Under the pieces are notes generated by a model that was not told the origin of the DNA, did not search any database, and saw only the letters and a program-made list of their open reading frames with translations. From Herbaspirillum aquaticum (GTDB taxonomy: Bacteria > Pseudomonadota > Gammaproteobacteria > Burkholderiales > Burkholderiaceae_D), in NCBI RefSeq assembly GCF_002213425.1, contig NZ_NJGV01000015.1:1-59640 (forward strand): a stretch of 59,640 nucleotides of DNA, in the 5' to 3' direction. Numbering within the stretch: position 1 is the stretch's first letter; the number at the start of each line of letters is the position of its first letter. The translations under genes and the position numbers were made by a program. Of the stretch, positions 56,258-59,640 are shown one piece after another.

Positions 56258-57820
56258 GTGCGCATCGTACGTGACGTCCTGAGATATACGTTCGACATGA
56301 ACTATTCTCAGCGGCGGATTGCCACCATGACTGGCTTGAGTAGGAAGGCAATCGACCGCATTCTGAAACAGTTCGACAAGCAAGGTCTGAGCTGGCCAAT
56401 GCCTGCCGACATTGACGATAAGAAGCTTGATGGACTGATCTACCCGAAAAGGCGAGACCGATCCGCCTACGGAACGATCGATTTCGCCCATATTGATCTT
56501 GAAATGAAGAAGGCAGGAGCCACTCTTGCAATCCTTCATCAGGAATGGGTAACGCAGGATCCCGACAAGCACCGCTATCAATACGCCACTTTCTGCAAGA
56601 AATACACGACCTGGAAGAAGGCTCAGCGCCTATCCATGCGCGGCGAAATTCGATATGGCGAAGCCGCCTTCGTGGACTACTCAGGCAAGACGGTGGGAAT
56701 CAAGGACAAGACCACCGGCGAGATCCGACAGGCCCAGTTGTTTGTCGGTGTACTTGGCGGGTCGAACTACACGTTTGCAGAACTGACCTGGACGCAACGT
56801 CTTCCGGACTGGCTTGCTTCCCACATACGGATGTTTGATTTTTTTGGTGGTGTCCCAGAGACGGTGGTGCCGGACAATCTCAAATCGGCGGTCACAAAAG
56901 CCTATCGCTATGACCCGCAGATCAACGAATCCTATCTGCAGCTGTGCCGCCACTACGGTACGGCGCCGATTCCTGCGCGAGCGCGCAAGCCGAAGGATAA
57001 GCCACGGGCCGAGGCGGCAGTTCTCCTTTGTCAGCGCTGGATCCTGTTTCGGCTCCGAAAACGCAGTTTCTTCACCTTGGCAGAAGCCAATCAGGCCGTT
57101 CGAGATCTTCTTGAGGAGTTGAACCGGAAGAGTTTCCAGAAGATCTCGGGCAATCGCTTTTCTCGCTGGGTTGAGCACGAACAGCCCGCGCTGGCACCAC
57201 TGCCGGCGCAACGCTATGAAGTGGCCGAATGGGGTGTCGTTCGTGCAGGCCCTGATTATCTGGTCAGGATCGACGGCCACTCGTATAGCGTTCCTCATGA
57301 CAAGCGTGGCCAAGAGTTCGACTATCGCGCCACCGGCACTTCTATTGAGCTGCTGCAGTTCAATCAGCTGGTCGCAACCCACATGCGTAGCACCGAGAAA
57401 GACGGCTTTACCGTATTGCCAGAGCATCGACCTGCATCACATGACGCAGTTCAGGGGTGGACAAAGGAGCGCGCAATGCTGTGGGCCAAGGAAGTCGGAC
57501 CGATGACCGCTACCTACTTGGAAGCCTTGCTCGATCGCAACCGAGGGCGGCATTCCGGATACCGGACTACGCAGGCGATGCGAGATTTGGCAAAACGGTA
57601 CGGCCATACTCGTTTGGAGCAGGTCTGCACCTACGCCTCGGCCAATCACATCATCGGCACCAGAGAGCTACGCGATCTACTGAATAAAAGGCTGGACTTG
57701 CTCATGGCAGGCGATGAACAAGAGGATCAGCCTCCCACCATCGAGCACGGCAACATCCGTGGATCTGAGTACTACCAAACTTTGCTGCAAGCACATGGAG
57801 AGAATAGCAATGATGAATAA
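56258..57820 (+). CDS. istA: IS21-family transposase IstA
   Basis: 520 residues from the GTG at 56258, chosen because AGGAG lies 7 bases upstream and the product then starts MRIVRDVLRYTFDMNYSQRRIATMTGLSRKAIDRILKQF, the family-typical helix-turn-helix. The upstream ATG at 56231 gives 529 residues. The DDE core has Asp in AAFVDYSGKTVG, Asp in VVPDNLKSAVTKAYRYDP and Glu in KDKPRAEAAVLL. The C-terminal beta-barrel (YSVPHDKRGQEFDYRATGTSIELL) is present. It appears intact. It catalyses strand transfer together with IstB. Confidence 0.95.
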   Translation: MRIVRDVLRYTFDMNYSQRRIATMTGLSRKAIDRILKQFDKQGLSWPMPADIDDKKLDGLIYPKRRDRSAYGTIDFAHIDLEMKKAGATLAILHQEWVTQDPDKHRYQYATFCKKYTTWKKAQRLSMRGEIRYGEAAFVDYSGKTVGIKDKTTGEIRQAQLFVGVLGGSNYTFAELTWTQRLPDWLASHIRMFDFFGGVPETVVPDNLKSAVTKAYRYDPQINESYLQLCRHYGTAPIPARARKPKDKPRAEAAVLLCQRWILFRLRKRSFFTLAEANQAVRDLLEELNRKSFQKISGNRFSRWVEHEQPALAPLPAQRYEVAEWGVVRAGPDYLVRIDGHSYSVPHDKRGQEFDYRATGTSIELLQFNQLVATHMRSTEKDGFTVLPEHRPASHDAVQGWTKERAMLWAKEVGPMTATYLEALLDRNRGRHSGYRTTQAMRDLAKRYGHTRLEQVCTYASANHIIGTRELRDLLNKRLDLLMAGDEQEDQPPTIEHGNIRGSEYYQTLLQAHGENSNDE

Positions 57821-58577
57821 TCTGACCATCGAAAAACTTCACCAGCTTCGTCTGCCTGGCATGGCTGCGGAGTTTGAACGTCAAATCACAACGCCGACGG
57901 CAAGTGATCTTCCGTTCGAGCAACGGATGCGCAGTATCGTGGATCACGAAATCACGGTCCGGAAATCACGAAAACTGCAGATGCTACTCCGCCGGGCATC
58001 GCTGCCCTTGAACGCCTCGCTTGAGGACGTCGACTACCGGACTCCGCGCGGACTGGATAAATCCTTGTTTCTGAGCTTAGGATCGCTTGATTGGATTCGT
58101 AACCGACACAACGTCGTCATTACAGGGCCGACTGGCACAGGGAAGTCATGGTTGGCATGTGCATTGGCACACCAAGCATGCCGAGATGGACTGGCCAGTT
58201 ACTTCATTCGTGTGACTGCACTCGTTGATAGTATGGTGACCGCCCGCGCGACGGGGTCATTTGGGAACCGTCTTGAGGGGCTGAATAAGTACGATCTTCT
58301 CGTCATCGATGATTGGGGCATTGATGCGTTCAATAAGCGCGCACAGAATGACTTGCTGGAACTCATTGTTAAACGCCTAGATAATCGTTCTATCCTGTTT
58401 ACCAGCCAATTCCCAATGAGTTCGTGGCATGCTGCTTTCAATGATAAGACGATCGCTGACGCAACCATGGATCGCGTCGTGCACAGTTCATACGTGCTCG
58501 AGCTCAATGGAGATTCGATGCGTAGTGCTAACGCACCGGTCTCTAAGCGTAGTGGGAAAAAGACCGAGAAACAGTAA
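57810..58577 (+). CDS. istB: IS21 helper ATPase IstB
   Basis: 255 residues from the ATG at 57810, overlapping the istA stop. AAA+ DnaC-like ATPase: Walker A GPTGTGKS, Walker B YDLLVIDDWG, sensor-1 region RSILFTSQFPMSSWH and arginine finger region IADATMDRVVHSS. It assembles on DNA and stimulates IstA and target selection. Intact. Confidence 0.96.
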   Translation: MMNNLTIEKLHQLRLPGMAAEFERQITTPTASDLPFEQRMRSIVDHEITVRKSRKLQMLLRRASLPLNASLEDVDYRTPRGLDKSLFLSLGSLDWIRNRHNVVITGPTGTGKSWLACALAHQACRDGLASYFIRVTALVDSMVTARATGSFGNRLEGLNKYDLLVIDDWGIDAFNKRAQNDLLELIVKRLDNRSILFTSQFPMSSWHAAFNDKTIADATMDRVVHSSYVLELNGDSMRSANAPVSKRSGKKTEKQ

Positions 58578-58862
58578 TTGCATACTGCCGCAGGAACTTG
58601 GTCCGCACGGTGGCATGCCATTTTTCTAGATGGTATGCAGGGACAGTTCCTCGGTAGTTTATCTGCGCCCGTTGTATCGGTCTGCGAACAAAGGCGAGAT
58701 GTCGCACAGCATATTTCGAAGGCTCGTGGACACTCAGTTCGGTTTGGGTTGGGCCCCTAAACCGGAACGAACTGGACAGTGCGGCGGCTACCTGGACAGA
58801 ACGAAGCGTAGGAAGTCCGTTATTTGCCGTCACCGAGGCCGAGTAGCGTCTATCTGACGGTT
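58578..58862. other. intergenic mosaic after istB
   Basis: 285 bases without a credible gene. CTGGACAG occurs twice, about 22 bases apart, near 58768 and 58792. CGGTTT...AAACCG forms an interrupted palindrome near 58739-58767. It looks like remnants of transposon ends, but none could be assigned. Confidence 0.35.
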
Positions 58863-59033
58863 TTAGCTGGGATAGGAAAGTACTTCTACTACTTTAACTT
58901 TCGGATTTTGCTTGATGTGCGACTGGCCCCAAAAATAGGCTAATGCCGCCGCCTCAGAGGCGTAGCCCCTCAATGTGACCGAGATTGGGCCTGATCCTTG
59001 TGTATACTTGATAACGTAAGTCATTGCTGGCAT
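58863..59033 (-). CDS. 56-residue small protein
   Basis: Starts at the ATG at 59033, preceded by AGGAAA at good spacing. Translation MPAMTYVIKYTQGSGPISVTLRGYASEAAALAYFWG, then QSHIKQNPKVKVVEVLSYPS. The beta-alpha-beta-like alternation and natural composition suggest a real small protein. No family is recognised. It is on the same strand as, and 106 bases after, the LprI-like gene. An ATG three codons later is an alternative start. Confidence 0.6.
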   Translation of the reverse strand: MPAMTYVIKYTQGSGPISVTLRGYASEAAALAYFWGQSHIKQNPKVKVVEVLSYPS

Positions 59034-59139
59034 CTGAATTTCCTGTAAAGTTAGCTAACTATATAGCTTGGCGTGTAGGCTCATTAAATAACATAAGGTA
59101 CCTCTAAATCAGTCTGCTTTTGGCGGATAGCAGAAGAAC

Positions 59140-59541
59140 CTACTGTATCCGCTTAAAAATTTGCTCCAGCACCGTCGCTCGCTCTGCCCGTTCATCTAGC
59201 GAACAATATGCAGCATTCAGCCGATCATCCTGGCCATTAAATTCATGGCCATCGTAAAGGAATGCGCAATCCTTCTCGGTGTAGTCAAGCCACGCTTTTT
59301 GCGCTTTACGCAGCTCATCCTGCTTTTGCTTGGTGAGTGCGGCAATAAGTGCTTGATAGGCTCTATTAAGGCGTTTGTCCTGGCGCGTGAATTCTTTGTC
59401 TACGCAGTCCAAGGTATCAAAAGTCACTCCATTAGCTTTCGCTTCGCAACGCTTGAACTCCGGCGTAAGCAAACTCTCGTCACGCGCATGAGCGAACTGA
59501 CAAATCAATAGGATAGCAAGGATAAGTAAGCGGATTTTCAT
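59140..59541 (-). CDS. secreted DUF1311/LprI-like protein
   Basis: 133 residues from the ATG at 59541 (MKIRLLILAILLICQFAHA, a signal peptide cleaved before RDESLL). The mature part has the paired-cysteine, helical pattern of the DUF1311/LprI lysozyme-inhibitor-like family: CVDKEFTRQDKRLNRAYQALIAAL, KAQKAWLDYTEKDCAFL and LNAAYCSLDERAERATVLEQI. Such proteins are periplasmic or surface-attached. GC content is below the chromosomal average, consistent with the island. Confidence 0.85.
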   Translation of the reverse strand: MKIRLLILAILLICQFAHARDESLLTPEFKRCEAKANGVTFDTLDCVDKEFTRQDKRLNRAYQALIAALTKQKQDELRKAQKAWLDYTEKDCAFLYDGHEFNGQDDRLNAAYCSLDERAERATVLEQIFKRIQ

Positions 59542-59640
59542 TTCAGTTAAAGTGGACCCATCCGTCAAGACAGCGTTTGCCAGAATTTAAGCTGCATCCA
59601 TGACTTCACTTGCAGCAGAACAGCGCTGCCCTGATCCTGC
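59542..59640. other. window end, no gene identified
   Basis: 99 bases with no complete ORF. The string AAGTGGACCCATCCGTCAAGAC is reminiscent of insertion-sequence ends but cannot be assigned from the part visible. Confidence 0.25.

Larger units (their letters stand above)
56231..58577 (+). mobile_element. IS21-family istA-istB module
   Basis: Transposase and helper ATPase genes overlap by 11 bases in the usual IS21 order. The total coding length of about 2.3 kb fits the family. I could not find convincing terminal inverted repeats directly flanking the pair: GCATGCCA/GGTATGCAGGGACA near 58612-58647 and GCAAAGGGGACA near 56033 look related but are in the same orientation. The borders given are therefore the coding span only. 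Confidence 0.8.

Overview
The window reads as chromosomal DNA from a GC-rich betaproteobacterium, most likely Oxalobacteraceae and plausibly Herbaspirillum or a close relative. This is inferred from gene order and protein style; no search was run. Positions 1-29,400 are mostly conserved housekeeping genes. In order they are a DUF192 protein, rpsT, murJ, a SirB1-type protein, uup and a class A penicillin-binding protein. Then comes a tRNA-Arg(CCU) gene split by a group I intron, followed by a two-gene c-type cytochrome unit. Next are the minus-strand cluster rlmE/ftsH/folP/glmM/phoB, divergent yhbY, carA-carB-greA, a GlcG/HbpS-like protein, an NlpC/P60 hydrolase, a patatin-like lipoprotein, a ParB-like protein, yigZ and an MFS exporter with a divergent cysteine-rich regulator.

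Positions 30,300-46,900 are accessory metabolism and signalling. The centrepiece is a minus-strand operon, MFS transporter - apnO - oiaX (a RuBisCO-like protein) - oiaK - gntR. It matches the lower part of the D-apionate pathway: D-apionate to 3-oxo-isoapionate, then its 4-phosphate, then 3-phosphoglycerate plus glycolate. A TGGTATA-N5-TATACCA palindrome upstream is a good candidate GntR operator. Beside it a LysR gene diverges from an L-2-keto-3-deoxyarabonate dehydratase. After that come an orphan Imm52-like protein, a flavin reductase, an OmpR-type regulator with a degenerate receiver, a perfect 26-bp inverted repeat, a receiver-AraC regulator paired with a 7TMR-DISM hybrid kinase, and a hicAB toxin-antitoxin pair with twin operator palindromes.

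Positions 46,900-53,800 hold a GAF/degenerate GGDEF/EAL protein, two methyl-accepting chemotaxis proteins that both end in CheR-docking-like pentapeptides, and a MerR-type regulator.

From 54,342 the composition changes abruptly. A sensor-type reading frame is cut after 67 codons and the DNA becomes AT-richer and mosaic. The island carries short GCACCA-type repeats, an unrecognised 305-residue protein divergent from a small 99-residue protein, an IS21-family istA-istB pair, an undersized 56-residue ORF and a DUF1311/LprI-like secreted protein. Its right boundary is not inside the window. The observations most worth following up are the tRNA intron, the apionate/RuBisCO-like operon, the cargo at the island edge, and several perfect inverted or tandem repeats placed directly against start codons or between genes.
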